Shown one piece after another: positions 14,995 to 23,956 of a stretch of 64,000 nucleotides of DNA. The position numbers and the translations under genes were made by a program. The notes under the pieces were generated by a model that searched no databases, had not been told where the DNA came from, and worked only from the letters and a program-made list of their open reading frames with translations. The stretch is from Oceanispirochaeta crateris. GTDB lineage: Bacteria > Spirochaetota > Spirochaetia > DSM-2461. Position 1 is the stretch's first letter. Each line of letters begins with the position of its first letter. The stretch spans positions 434,001 through 498,000 of the forward strand of contig NZ_CP036150.1 in assembly GCF_008329965.1 (NCBI RefSeq). The letters run 5' to 3'.

Positions 14995-16488
14995 TTGGAT
15001 TATAAAAAAATGATATTTCAATTTGGTGTTTTAATTGATACCTTCTCTGACTCTTGTGATGATAAAAACTTATCAAAATTAATTTCAGAAATAGAAATAT
15101 TTGTAGAAAAGGAAAAAATAGAAAAAAAACTAAGTGCAATATTGTTCTATTATCTTGGTAATGCGTGGTCGTCACTAGATAATATAAGAAATAGAAATGA
15201 TTCAAATATTTGGTTATTGAATAGAGATGAATTTGATCAATCAATCATAAACTATAGAAAAGCAATTAATCAAATAGATGATAATGGAGAAAATAGCAAT
15301 CTTAGTTGTTCTCTTTTTACTAATCTAGCAAATGCATATAGTCAAATAGGAAGGCCAATAAGTGCTATTGCATTATGGAATAAATCTCTATTGATTAACA
15401 AAAATTTTCAGATGGCTATAGGAAATAAGGGTCAAGGACTATTTGAATATTCAAAGATGATGTATGACCCAAGTCATAGAGATCTCATAGGTCGTGAATC
15501 ATTTTTTTTACTATCAAAATTAGATTATAAAAAGCTTCATTATACGGCATCTGAAATATTTAAAAACATTAAAGAAAAACTAGGTTCATATTTTAGTGAT
15601 GAATATCTTAGAAAAGAATTTGATACTGAAAAATATGAGTTGGGAAGCAGACAAAATGAAATAGATTATTGGAATTGGGTTTTAAACACATCCCTTTTTC
15701 TTAATCCTTTAAATGATATCAATAAATCAAATACAGTAGCACACGATATTTTATCTCTTCCATCTATGATTGTACCAAAAGAATTAAAGCATGATGAACC
15801 TATATTCCATAGGCTGTTTAATGAAATTAAACAAGAATTTATAAGTTTAAGATATTTTTACTATAAGTATTTAATTTCTCAAGAAGATTTAATTCATTTT
15901 TCTGATAGTAACAGAAATTTAATTAATACTCTTGATTATTCTCAGCTAGGATTAAAATATGAATATTTGAAAATATCATTCAGAATGGCATATTCAATAT
16001 TTGATAAAATATCATATTTTCTGAATAAATATTTAGTTTTAAATATTCCAGATCATAAGGTTTCTTTTAAAAACATTTGGAGGGAGTATGATACTGGAAA
16101 GAACAAATTTACAAAAGAATTATGTATACACATTATAGACTTAAAAAACAAACCCCTAAGAGGATTATATTTTATTAGCAGAGATTTTTATGAGCTTGAT
16201 GAATCATTAAGTTTAGTATTAGATCCTGATGCAAAAAATATTGCAAAGATTAGGAATTATATAGAGCATAAGAGTTTTATTATCCATTGGGATATTGCAG
16301 GCTGGACTGAAAAAGAATCGTACAGTTATCATATAGCAGAGAAAGATTTCTCTAATAAGTGTTTCTTTCTAATTGAAAAGGTTAGAGAAGCAATTATTTA
16401 TTTATCTTTATCAGTTCATTCAGAAGAAGAAAAATCGGAGAATGATGATATAACTATTCCAATAATAATGCCTAGTTATGATTACTAG
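14995..16488 (+). CDS. LA2681-like HEPN protein with TPR-like N-terminus, cassette 2
   Basis: About 497 aa from a TTG at 14995 preceded by AAAGAGG; the ATG at 14917 lies inside attC and is unlikely. The first 200 residues have TPR-like helical repeats (FTNLANAYSQIGRPISAIAL, ALWNKSLLINKNFQMAIGN). The C-terminal third resembles the LA2681-type HEPN domain first noted in Leptospira; IRNYIEHKSF near residue 419 gives the R-x4-H ribonuclease motif. It is followed after 18 bp by a SIR2-like gene in the same cassette, so the two probably act together, perhaps as sensor/RNase and NAD-consuming effector. Confidence 0.78.
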   Translation: MDYKKMIFQFGVLIDTFSDSCDDKNLSKLISEIEIFVEKEKIEKKLSAILFYYLGNAWSSLDNIRNRNDSNIWLLNRDEFDQSIINYRKAINQIDDNGENSNLSCSLFTNLANAYSQIGRPISAIALWNKSLLINKNFQMAIGNKGQGLFEYSKMMYDPSHRDLIGRESFFLLSKLDYKKLHYTASEIFKNIKEKLGSYFSDEYLRKEFDTEKYELGSRQNEIDYWNWVLNTSLFLNPLNDINKSNTVAHDILSLPSMIVPKELKHDEPIFHRLFNEIKQEFISLRYFYYKYLISQEDLIHFSDSNRNLINTLDYSQLGLKYEYLKISFRMAYSIFDKISYFLNKYLVLNIPDHKVSFKNIWREYDTGKNKFTKELCIHIIDLKNKPLRGLYFISRDFYELDESLSLVLDPDAKNIAKIRNYIEHKSFIIHWDIAGWTEKESYSYHIAEKDFSNKCFFLIEKVREAIIYLSLSVHSEEEKSENDDITIPIIMPSYDY

Positions 16489-16506
16489 TAATAAATAAGG
16501 ATAACT

Positions 16507-17526
16507 ATGAGTATACCAAAAGAGTATAGCGAGTTAAAGCTTAGTGAATTACCTCATGTTGTTATATTAGGAGCTGGCTCAAGTTGTGCAGCAAATCCCA
16601 ATGGTGATAAAAATAATAAAAAACTACCGATGATGAACCAAATACCAGACGTTATTAGGTTATCTGATATTTTAAGTGATGAAGAAATTGAATCAGCAAA
16701 AGATAATTTTGAACTTTTTTTTGATGAACTCGTTCAATCAAAAAAAACAGAAATAACTGAAGAAATTGAGTCACGGTTATATAATTATTTTGACTCACTA
16801 GAACTATCAGATGAATTAACTTTATATGACAGACTAATATTTTCTCTTAGAAGAAAAGATTTAATTGCTACTTTTAATTGGGACCCACTTCTTTCTTATT
16901 CTTACAGAAGGAATAGCTCTCTTAAAACATTACCTCACTTAGTATTCTTACATGGAAATGTATTACAAGGTGTTTGTAATGAAGACAAGATACTTGGTTG
17001 GAAGGATGATGTTTGTAATATTTGTAAAAAATCCTTTTCACCAACAAAACTTCTATATCCTGTTTCTAATAAAATATATGATATTGATGATGTCATTAAT
17101 GAGCAATGGAAAATTCTTGAAGATTATATTTCAAATGCCTATTACATTACGATCTTCGGTTACAGTGCTCCGTTTACAGATATTAATGCAAGAGAAAGGA
17201 TTATTAATCACATAAAAGAAAACAAAAGAAAAAGATTCTTGCAATTGGAAATCATAGATATTAATGCTGAATCACTGGTTGCTAGTAACCTTAAAGATAT
17301 CATTGTAGATACTCACTACTCATTATTAAATTCATTTGATAAAAGTTGGTTAGTTCTGCACCCTCGTTTTACATGTGAAGCATTATTTGAAGCAACAATG
17401 CAGCTAAAACCTCTTACTCCAATTCCTTTTCCAGATGGGTCATTACAAGAATATCAATCATGGGTTTATGAATTAAATGAAGCCTTTAGTGGATTTGAGA
17501 AAGAAGGGAATGAAAAGCAAGGCTGA
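16507..17526 (+). CDS. SIR2-like NAD-binding protein, cassette 2
   Basis: 339 aa. VVILGAGSSCAANPNG (about 18-33) is the nucleotide-binding GAG(A/S)S motif; DLIATFNWDPLL, LVFLHGNV with a likely catalytic His near residue 149, and ITIFGYSAPFTDINARE near 216 follow in the order of SIR2_2-type domains. CNICKKSF may be part of a metal site. Defence-associated SIR2 enzymes deplete NAD when phage is sensed. Ribosome site AAGG precedes the ATG. Paired with an LA2681-HEPN gene 18 bp upstream. Confidence 0.8.
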   Translation: MSIPKEYSELKLSELPHVVILGAGSSCAANPNGDKNNKKLPMMNQIPDVIRLSDILSDEEIESAKDNFELFFDELVQSKKTEITEEIESRLYNYFDSLELSDELTLYDRLIFSLRRKDLIATFNWDPLLSYSYRRNSSLKTLPHLVFLHGNVLQGVCNEDKILGWKDDVCNICKKSFSPTKLLYPVSNKIYDIDDVINEQWKILEDYISNAYYITIFGYSAPFTDINARERIINHIKENKRKRFLQLEIIDINAESLVASNLKDIIVDTHYSLLNSFDKSWLVLHPRFTCEALFEATMQLKPLTPIPFPDGSLQEYQSWVYELNEAFSGFEKEGNEKQG

Positions 17527-17529
17527 AAT

Positions 17530-17639
17530 ATATAACGAGCTTTTGAAGCTGTCAGTTCTACTGTCATATTCTGTGCTGGTCTGCTACGCAGGCACAGAAA
17601 ACGCCAGCTTACGAGCTGCAGCTTAAAAGATAGTTATGT
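17530..17639 (+). repeat. attC site 2
   Basis: ATATAAC and GTTATGT bound a 110-bp palindrome with arms GAGCTTTTGAAGCTG / CAGCTTAAAAG. The opening box matches cassette 2's first bases and the closing box starts cassette 3. Confidence 0.9.
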
Positions 17640-17718
17640 ACACACAATGAACATGATAACTAAAACGTGTTCATAAAAGTGCAATATATGCACACGATGA
17701 CATTGACATGTACTAAAA

Positions 17719-18816
17719 ATGGCTTACAATGGACATGATATGTGTAAAATAGCGAATAATAATTTACCTGAATTACCTCCAAAACAAGAAATTGAGACTA
17801 AGAATGTTTTAAAACATGCTATTTCTTCTAACCGAGAGCTAGCAAGGTTAAAGGGATACTGTTCTCTCTTACCAAATGATTCAATATTACTAAGTTCTAT
17901 AATCTTGAAGGAAGCTTCAGCCAGTTCAGAGATAGAAAATATCATAACAACCCAAGACGCTCTATATAGGGCTATAGTTGCAAAGGAAAGAATAAATGAT
18001 CCGGCAACAAAAGAGGTTTTAAGCTACAGATCAGCTTTGTGGCTTGGATATAATGAAATAAAGAAAAGCGACATTTTATGTGTAAATACAATACTCTCAA
18101 TTCAAGAAGAGCTTGAACAAAATTCGGCTGGTATAAGAAAATTACCTGGAACAAGTTTAGTCAATGATACAACCGGTGCAGTACTTTATACTCCCCCTGA
18201 TGATGAAGAAGTAATCAATAATCTTCTTACAAATCTTGAGAAATACATAAATTCAGATGATGAAATTGACTCCTTGATAAAGATGGCTGTCATCCATTAT
18301 CAATTTGAATCAATACATCCATTCTATGATGGTAATGGTAGAACAGGTAGAATAATAAATGTCCTTTATCTTGTTTTAAAAGGGTTATTAGATACACCAG
18401 TTCTTTTTCTTAGTTCATATATAATTAAAAATAAAACACAATATTATAGGCTACTTCAACAAATGCATAAGTCCGAAAATTGGGAAGATTGGATAGTATA
18501 TATGTTAAAAGCTGTAGAAGAGACAGCAAAGGACACATATAAAATCATTTCAGACATTATGGAATTATTAGAAACGACAATTGAAGTCTGTAAGAGTAGA
18601 CTTCCCAAAAACATTTATTCAAAAGAGCTAGTTGAATTATTATTTGTTCAGCCGTATACAAAAATTGCTTTTCTTGTGGAGGCAGGTATTGCTGAAAGAC
18701 GAACTGCAAGTAAATACCTAAAAGAACTAGAGCTGATAGGAGTATTAGAATCATTTAGATTAGGAAAAGAAACAATATTTGTTAATCGTCCTCTATATGA
18801 TTTACTGCGGAAATAA
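17719..18816 (+). CDS. Fic family protein with Fic_N domain, cassette 3
   Basis: 365 aa (an alternative start is the ATG at 17740). HPFYDGNGRTGR near residue 199 is the complete Fic catalytic motif, including the His and both glycine-rich ATP-binding parts, so AMP transfer to a protein target is likely. ASSEIEN (Ser69, Glu73, Asn74) fits the inhibitory S-x3-E-(G/N) helix, so it is a class II self-inhibited Fic. The C-terminal 80 residues look like a winged helix (IAERRTASKYLKELELIGVL). Alone in its cassette, with no separate antitoxin. Confidence 0.88.
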   Translation: MAYNGHDMCKIANNNLPELPPKQEIETKNVLKHAISSNRELARLKGYCSLLPNDSILLSSIILKEASASSEIENIITTQDALYRAIVAKERINDPATKEVLSYRSALWLGYNEIKKSDILCVNTILSIQEELEQNSAGIRKLPGTSLVNDTTGAVLYTPPDDEEVINNLLTNLEKYINSDDEIDSLIKMAVIHYQFESIHPFYDGNGRTGRIINVLYLVLKGLLDTPVLFLSSYIIKNKTQYYRLLQQMHKSENWEDWIVYMLKAVEETAKDTYKIISDIMELLETTIEVCKSRLPKNIYSKELVELLFVQPYTKIAFLVEAGIAERRTASKYLKELELIGVLESFRLGKETIFVNRPLYDLLRK

Positions 18817-18823
18817 TAGTGGT

Positions 18824-18922
18824 ACATAACAAGCTTTTGAAGCAGACAGTCGGGATGTCATGATCCTTGCATTCGCAACGATCCCGCCATCTTTCCTCCT
18901 GCTGCTTAAAAGAATGTTATGT
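18824..18922 (+). repeat. attC site 3
   Basis: ACATAAC and GTTATGT bound a 99-bp palindrome. Nearly identical to attC site 9, with about three differences, so these two cassettes share a recent attC source. Confidence 0.92.
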
Positions 18923-18937
18923 GGATAAAGGAAGAAA

Positions 18938-20101
18938 ATGAAAATTCTATTAAGAACATTTATATTACTTTTAATAATAAGCTGTAACTCAAAAGAAGAG
19001 ACTGTAAAACAAGAGCTGGTAAAAGAAATTGTTGATAATGAAAACATATTAGCTGATCAACAGAAAGATCATAAACCTACAGAACTTAAAAGCAACATGA
19101 TTATTGGAAATTCAACCATAAACTCATTAAGAATAAGATCCATTCCAGACATCAATTATGGTGAAATACTAGGTAAGGTTGATTTAAATGAAGAAGTAGA
19201 AATTATTAGCAGAACCCAATGGAACACTTACACAGACAATATTACGGATAGATGGTTAAACATAAAAACAAATAACGGAATCAATGGATGGGTATTTGAA
19301 GGATATTTAGAATATGATACAAAAATTAGAATACCAGAATCAGAAGATGAATTTGAAATTGAAAAATCTTTTATAGTAGATAAGATTGAAGAAATTATTT
19401 CTAATAAAACAAGTGAGATTGTATTCCCATCAGAATTTGATGATAAGCATCAGATAATTCCAACAGGATATGTTGAATATAATGGAATACTACTATGGAC
19501 ACATGGTTCGAGCTTATGGGCCTTTAATGGGAATAAAATAGCACCGATTTTCAATATTAATATTTTGTCCAAAGATAATAAATATATGATTGGACCTATC
19601 TATAAATTCAATGAAAATAAAATATTTATTACCACTGCCTATGGAAAATTCGGAGGATTTTCAATTCATCCATATTTTATTTTTGATCTGAAGACTTGTA
19701 TGATTGAGAAAGACCTTGATGAAAAATTTAATGAATTGATCAAAAACGAAGATATTTATCCATATCGCAATAATTGTAATCTTTTATACGAAGGATATAA
19801 AAAAGTTTTCAATGGTAATCTATATGGGGTTTTTCGAAATAATGACAAAACATCAATATTTATATTTGATAAAACCGAAATGAAAAAATTGAAAAGCATT
19901 CCAGAAGAATACTATGGATATGCTATGAAATTGATATCAGAAAGTGAATTAATTATTTATCAGCCAAAAAATGGGTGGTATGATGAAGATACAGTAGGGC
20001 CATATATAACAATAAAATTCGATTATATTAATGGTATAATTGTTGAAAAATCGCTAATAAGTGAAGATATTATTTGGGATTATCTTAAGCAATTTGATTA
20101 A
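18938..20101 (+). CDS. Lipoprotein with bacterial SH3 domain, cassette 4
   Basis: 387 aa. The N-terminus MKILLRTFILLLIISCNSKE is a lipoprotein signal with Cys as the acylation site. Residues about 65-130 (NSLRIRSIPDINYGEILGKV through WVFEGYLEYD) form a bacterial SH3 (SH3b) domain that commonly binds cell-wall or protein ligands. The remaining 250 residues are beta-rich without a recognised family. Ribosome site AAAGGAAG precedes the ATG. A surface or periplasmic protein is unlike the toxin and defence cargo around it. Confidence 0.75.
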   Translation: MKILLRTFILLLIISCNSKEETVKQELVKEIVDNENILADQQKDHKPTELKSNMIIGNSTINSLRIRSIPDINYGEILGKVDLNEEVEIISRTQWNTYTDNITDRWLNIKTNNGINGWVFEGYLEYDTKIRIPESEDEFEIEKSFIVDKIEEIISNKTSEIVFPSEFDDKHQIIPTGYVEYNGILLWTHGSSLWAFNGNKIAPIFNINILSKDNKYMIGPIYKFNENKIFITTAYGKFGGFSIHPYFIFDLKTCMIEKDLDEKFNELIKNEDIYPYRNNCNLLYEGYKKVFNGNLYGVFRNNDKTSIFIFDKTEMKKLKSIPEEYYGYAMKLISESELIIYQPKNGWYDEDTVGPYITIKFDYINGIIVEKSLISEDIIWDYLKQFD

Positions 20102-20112
20102 ACAGATTTACC

Positions 20113-20222
20113 ACATAACATAGATTTGAAATTGTCATTCCGGCTGTCATATTCTGTGCAATTCTGCTTCGCAGGCACAGAATTCGCCAGCTTTCGGTAT
20201 GCAATTTAAATCGGCGTTATCC
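20113..20222 (+). repeat. attC site 4
   Basis: ACATAAC and GTTATCC bound a 110-bp palindrome (AGATTTGAAATTG pairs with CAATTTAAATC). The ACATAAC box matches the GTTATGT that opened cassette 4. Confidence 0.9.
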
Positions 20223-20255
20223 AGCCTTCGGCCAAAAAAATATTAAAAGGATTGC

Positions 20256-20279
20256 TGATAGTATCATATGATACTATCA
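20256..20279. promoter_or_regulatory. 24-bp perfect palindrome before fic (copy A)
   Basis: Arms TGATAGTATCAT and ATGATACTATCA meet with no spacer, 7 bp before the Fic start. This is a clear operator. The Fic protein's own C-terminal winged helix may bind it (autoregulation, inferred). It is repeated at 27879-27902. Confidence 0.75.
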
Positions 20280-20286
20280 TTGAAGT

Positions 20287-21252
20287 ATGAAACCACCGTA
20301 TGATATTACGAAAACAATATTGGATTTATATGGGCAAATAACAGAAGCATTGGGTATCTGCCAAAGCTTTATGCTTGTTAAACCAGAAGCACGACTACGC
20401 CGTCAAAACCGAATTAAAACAATCCAATCATCTCTTTCAATAGAAGGTAATACACTCAATATTGAGAATGTAACAGCATTATTAGATAATCAAAGAATTA
20501 TTGGTCCAAAAAAAGACATCATCGAAGTACAGAATGCTATCAAAGCATATGATCAGTTGAATGAATTGAGGCCATTCAATAAAAATGATTTTCTTTCAGC
20601 ACATGGAATACTAATGAAAGATTTAGTAAAAGCACCTGGAGAATATAGAAAATCACAAGTAGGAATTATGAAGGGGAAGGAAGTAACACATATTGCCCCC
20701 ACATCAGAAATGGTTCCTGGCCTAATGAATGACTTATTCAAATACCTTAAAGAAGATACAGATTTAGAAATTATCAAAAGCTGTGTCTTTCACTATGAGA
20801 TGGAATTCATTCATCCCTTTGAAGACGGAAACGGAAGAATGGGGAGATATTGGCAAACACGCATATTGATGAAAGTAAATCCAATATTTGAATTTGTACC
20901 AATTGAAAAGCTAATTAAAGATCATCAGAAAGAGTATTATCAGGCCTTATCAATTTCAGATAATACCGGAAAATCAACTGTATTTATTGAATTCATGCTA
21001 AACATCATAAATCAAGCATTACGTGATACGATTAATGAATCAAAGCCAGCAAGCCCAGATTATCAAAAACGCACAGAAGTTGCTCTCTCTCAGCTGGATA
21101 GCTGGTTTGATAGAAAAGAATATATGAAAGTATGTAAAGGAATCTCTAGTGCTACAGCTAGTAGAGATTTAAAACAGTTAATTGAAGAAAACAGGATTGA
21201 GTCTACAGGTAAAGGTAGAATGACAAAATATAGAATGGAAAAGAGTGGATAA
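20287..21252 (+). CDS. Fic family protein with C-terminal winged helix, cassette 5
   Basis: 321 aa. IHPFEDGNGRMGRYW near residue 175 is the intact Fic motif for AMP transfer. SSLSIEGNTL contains the self-inhibitory S-x3-E-G helix (Ser49, Glu53, Gly54). The C-terminus (YMKVCKGISSATASRDLKQL, IESTGKGRMTKYRM) is a DeoR/MarR-like winged helix, so the protein may bind DNA, plausibly the palindrome just upstream. The stop codon lies inside the attC R box. The protein is identical in sequence to the copy at 27910. Confidence 0.9.
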   Translation: MKPPYDITKTILDLYGQITEALGICQSFMLVKPEARLRRQNRIKTIQSSLSIEGNTLNIENVTALLDNQRIIGPKKDIIEVQNAIKAYDQLNELRPFNKNDFLSAHGILMKDLVKAPGEYRKSQVGIMKGKEVTHIAPTSEMVPGLMNDLFKYLKEDTDLEIIKSCVFHYEMEFIHPFEDGNGRMGRYWQTRILMKVNPIFEFVPIEKLIKDHQKEYYQALSISDNTGKSTVFIEFMLNIINQALRDTINESKPASPDYQKRTEVALSQLDSWFDRKEYMKVCKGISSATASRDLKQLIEENRIESTGKGRMTKYRMEKSG

Positions 21253-21355
21253 CAAACAATTGAAGTAGAATTACCTACTGTCATGGATCAAGCTATCTAC
21301 TACGTAGGCATGATCCACGCCAGCTGACGGCAATCTACTTAATTGGATGTTATCT
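21247..21355 (+). repeat. attC site 5
   Basis: GGATAAC and GTTATCT bound a 109-bp palindrome (AATTGAAGTAGAATT pairs with AATCTACTTAATT). Its 3' arm is the best match to the half site at 12994-13017. Confidence 0.92.
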
Positions 21356-21406
21356 AGAAATAAGAAATGATATAAAGTCAAATATGTAGTAAAATAGGAG
21401 TAATCT

Positions 21407-22420
21407 ATGAATTATCAACCGATTTTTAACAAACTGACAAGAGAATCTCTATACAAATTTATTAAAGCTAATGAATTAAAAGTAAAAAAAAGTGGTTCTA
21501 AAGAGGAAATAGAAAAAAACTTAGTTGACCACTTTGAGAAGAATACTACAGATAAAGAAAAATTTGATAAGTATTATATTGATACAGAAAGTGCAGGTAG
21601 GAAACACTTCTATTTATATAGGTTCAAATTTAGTGACGGATTAATTCAAGATATTACAAAAAAATGTAATATGTACCACTTAGAAAATGATAGAACATTT
21701 AATCCTTTAAAAGATGATAATAAAATTTACTATGTTAATGAGAATAACTGTATAACGATCAAGAAAATCCAGATTAAAAAAGTATATACTTTACTTGATG
21801 AAGGTGAAAATGATGATAAGCTTATAAAAGAATATCAAATTACTCATATTCATTTTGTTGAGTTTCTATATTTTGATTTTAACCATAATAGAATAATTTG
21901 TGGGTATGATACTTATGGTGATATTCTTGAAAAAAGAAACCTCGATAAGAGTTTGTTTGAGTTTTTAGAAGATTTTATACCTTCATATGAAGGCAGTCTG
22001 GAACAATTAATAACATCAGACAGTTTAGAGAAACTTCGATATCTTCCAAACTGCCTTGTTTTTTCCATACATAATCAGGCAAATAGATATGATTCTGCAG
22101 TGTTCAAGAAAGAAAGAGCAGATGTTGAAGACATACTTAGGGATTTAAAACAGGGTAAGTATAAAATATCAGAAATAAAGGAAAATAACCCTGACTTTGA
22201 CGTACAAACAAATATGTTATTTGAGGCTGGTCAATCAGTAGCAATAGATTCCGATATTGATTTATTTAATAAAAAGATTGATTTCTATTATTTTACCGAA
22301 AGAGGTGGTATTGTATCTACGTTTAGATTGAGAATGGATTCAATAAAAAGCCAGATAATTACATTTTCAGAATCAGTTACGAAACAGGAGCTTTGGGATG
22401 TATTCAATAGAATTAATTAA
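21407..22420 (+). CDS. Unknown protein with SAP-like N-terminus, cassette 6
   Basis: 337 aa, ribosome site TAGGAG before the ATG. The first 40 residues (TRESLYKFIKANELKVKKSG, then SKEEIEKNL) read like a SAP/HeH nucleic-acid-binding motif. The rest is charged, mixed alpha/beta and without membrane segments; no family recognised. The stop overlaps the start of the cyclase-like gene by 23 bp, which suggests coupled translation and joint action. It could be the sensor or effector partner of that protein. Confidence 0.6.
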   Translation: MNYQPIFNKLTRESLYKFIKANELKVKKSGSKEEIEKNLVDHFEKNTTDKEKFDKYYIDTESAGRKHFYLYRFKFSDGLIQDITKKCNMYHLENDRTFNPLKDDNKIYYVNENNCITIKKIQIKKVYTLLDEGENDDKLIKEYQITHIHFVEFLYFDFNHNRIICGYDTYGDILEKRNLDKSLFEFLEDFIPSYEGSLEQLITSDSLEKLRYLPNCLVFSIHNQANRYDSAVFKKERADVEDILRDLKQGKYKISEIKENNPDFDVQTNMLFEAGQSVAIDSDIDLFNKKIDFYYFTERGGIVSTFRLRMDSIKSQIITFSESVTKQELWDVFNRIN

Positions 22421-23420
22421 TATATTAAAAGCAATTCCTGAGTTGTCACACCAAAACTTTTCAAAGATTGATAATTTGTTGGGTAGTGTTGGTACTGGTG
22501 GTATTTTCAGGAAATCTGAATTACTCCGAGTTGTTAGTCAGAAATCTTTGATATCAAAAATAGAAGCATTTTTAATTCAAAATACAATAATTCAACCATA
22601 CAAAAAAAATTGTCCTACATGTGGCAATGAGTACGCAAAAGAAGTTGATAAGTGTGACTATTGCGATACTGATTTAACTAATCCAACAAATATAAGTTAT
22701 TTTAAAATAGTTGCAGAAATACAATTATCAAATGATGAAAAGAAAGTTATTTCTCAAAAAAAGATGAACTTAGATATTTCAGCTTTTAAACTATTAATAC
22801 GAAAAATTGAACGAATTAAAAGAACGCAACGCAACGGATATTTAGTATTATTTGACTTAGCAAATTCTACAGAGATTCGTAAGGAAAATATGTATTTTCA
22901 TTCATTGTTATGCAAGCAATTTAATTCTTTTATTAAAGAATTTGTAAGGCCCTATTTTTTGAAATCAAATGCAATTGTTGTGAAATCAGAAGGTGATTCA
23001 GCGTTTGTTTTTTTTACTAACCAAGATGATCTTGAGTCATTTATAATGGATTATCATGAAAACATAAAGTTTCAAGATTTTTATAATAAGATGATTGAAT
23101 TCAATGAAGACAATAAAGTTAAATCGTATATAAAAACATATATTTCCGCATCTGATGTATCTGAATATCACCAAACAGATATGTTAAGTCTCGATTTTGA
23201 AAGTATGGAAGCTTTTACATTTATTAATCGAATAGAAAAGATTGGTAAATCTAAACTCGTTGAGTCTTATGGGGAAAATGACTTAATACCATATTTTATT
23301 TTAAGTAGAACTGAAATATTTCCAAGTAAAGAGTTCATGTTAAGTAATGTGCAGAATTATGGAAATGTAAATGTTTATTTATCTCTATCAAAAGACATAG
23401 ATTCAACAATCTCTAGATAA
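22398..23420 (+). CDS. Zinc-ribbon protein with class III nucleotidyl cyclase-like domain, cassette 6
   Basis: 340 aa. CPTCGNEYAKEVDKCDYC (Cys72, 75, 86, 89) is a zinc ribbon. YLVLFDLANSTEI gives the first metal-binding Asp (153) and VVKSEGDSAFVFF the second (200), in the order and spacing of class III adenylate/guanylate cyclases; FTFINRIEKIG sits where the N-x3-R catalytic pair is expected, with the Asn apparently changed. Class III cyclases in defence (Pycsar) make cCMP or cUMP, but the usual TIR or membrane effector is absent here. The pairing with a SAP-like protein looks uncommon. Confidence 0.7.
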   Translation: MYSIELINILKAIPELSHQNFSKIDNLLGSVGTGGIFRKSELLRVVSQKSLISKIEAFLIQNTIIQPYKKNCPTCGNEYAKEVDKCDYCDTDLTNPTNISYFKIVAEIQLSNDEKKVISQKKMNLDISAFKLLIRKIERIKRTQRNGYLVLFDLANSTEIRKENMYFHSLLCKQFNSFIKEFVRPYFLKSNAIVVKSEGDSAFVFFTNQDDLESFIMDYHENIKFQDFYNKMIEFNEDNKVKSYIKTYISASDVSEYHQTDMLSLDFESMEAFTFINRIEKIGKSKLVESYGENDLIPYFILSRTEIFPSKEFMLSNVQNYGNVNVYLSLSKDIDSTISR

Positions 23421-23524
23421 CAAACATTTGAACGTTGACAGCCCTACTGTCACAAATGCTGCTTTTCGCTTCGCGGCAGCATTTCCGCCAGCTTAACGGT
23501 CTGCAAGTTAAATGGGCGTTATGC
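23415..23524 (+). repeat. attC site 6
   Basis: AGATAAC and GTTATGC bound a 110-bp palindrome. The stop codon of the cyclase-like gene lies within the opening box. Confidence 0.9.
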
Positions 23525-23633
23525 CGATCAAAAGACATAAGTTCCTATTGTAAAAGGATTAATTAAAAACATAGGCATTGCTGCATCTAAAAAGGAAATC
23601 TCCGATGGTAGCTTATGCTTCGAAGAGAAATCC
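23518..23633 (+). repeat. 116-bp cassette leader, copy A
   Basis: Identical by eye to 25751-25866. Both copies open cassettes that carry toxin-antitoxin genes of different families (VapBC and HigBA). No annotated gene lies in it; a possible 21-codon frame starts MVAYASKRNPDQG near 23605. It may hold a shared promoter. Confidence 0.85.
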
Positions 23634-23755
23634 AGACCAAGGTGAGGATGAAGAGAATATCAAACCATAAGAAGTGTCTAATGAGCAATAGTATAAAATA
23701 GACCTACACAATAGAATGTGTTATGCTTTACACTAACTTGTATTTGGAGGTTGTT

Positions 23756-23956
23756 ATGGCAACTAATTTAGCAATAGATGATCAATTACTGGTGTTAGCG
23801 CAAAATGTCGCTGGTATAAAGACTAAAAAAGAAACAGTAAATCAGGCTCTTAAAGAATTTGTTCAAAGAAGACAGCAAGAAGATATTATCGATCTCTTTG
23901 GAGAAATTGATTATGACGATGATTATGATTACAAAAAACTGAGAGATAGAAATTGA
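23756..23956 (+). CDS. vapB: VapB-type antitoxin, cassette 7
   Basis: 66 aa from the ATG after TTGGAGG (an upstream frame to 23723 lacks a ribosome site). TNLAIDDQLLVLAQNVAG and KKETVNQALKEFVQRR is the VapB ribbon-helix-helix pattern; the acidic C-terminus (YDDDYDYKKLRDRN) would block the VapC active site. Overlaps the VapC start by 4 bp. Confidence 0.88.
   Translation: MATNLAIDDQLLVLAQNVAGIKTKKETVNQALKEFVQRRQQEDIIDLFGEIDYDDDYDYKKLRDRN

Larger units (their letters stand above)
20217..21349 (+). repeat. Duplicated Fic cassette, copy A (1,133 bp)
   Basis: The whole cassette from crossover point to crossover point is repeated at 27840-28972. I see one difference, a synonymous C/T in the Fic gene near position 21192 (28815 in copy B). 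Such identity points to recent cassette duplication or re-capture. Confidence 0.9.

Noticed and set aside
21350-23518. Full Pycsar system
   Set aside because: The cyclase-like domain is plausible, but no TIR, membrane or other known Pycsar effector is present and the catalytic Asn seems lost, so only a loose resemblance is claimed.
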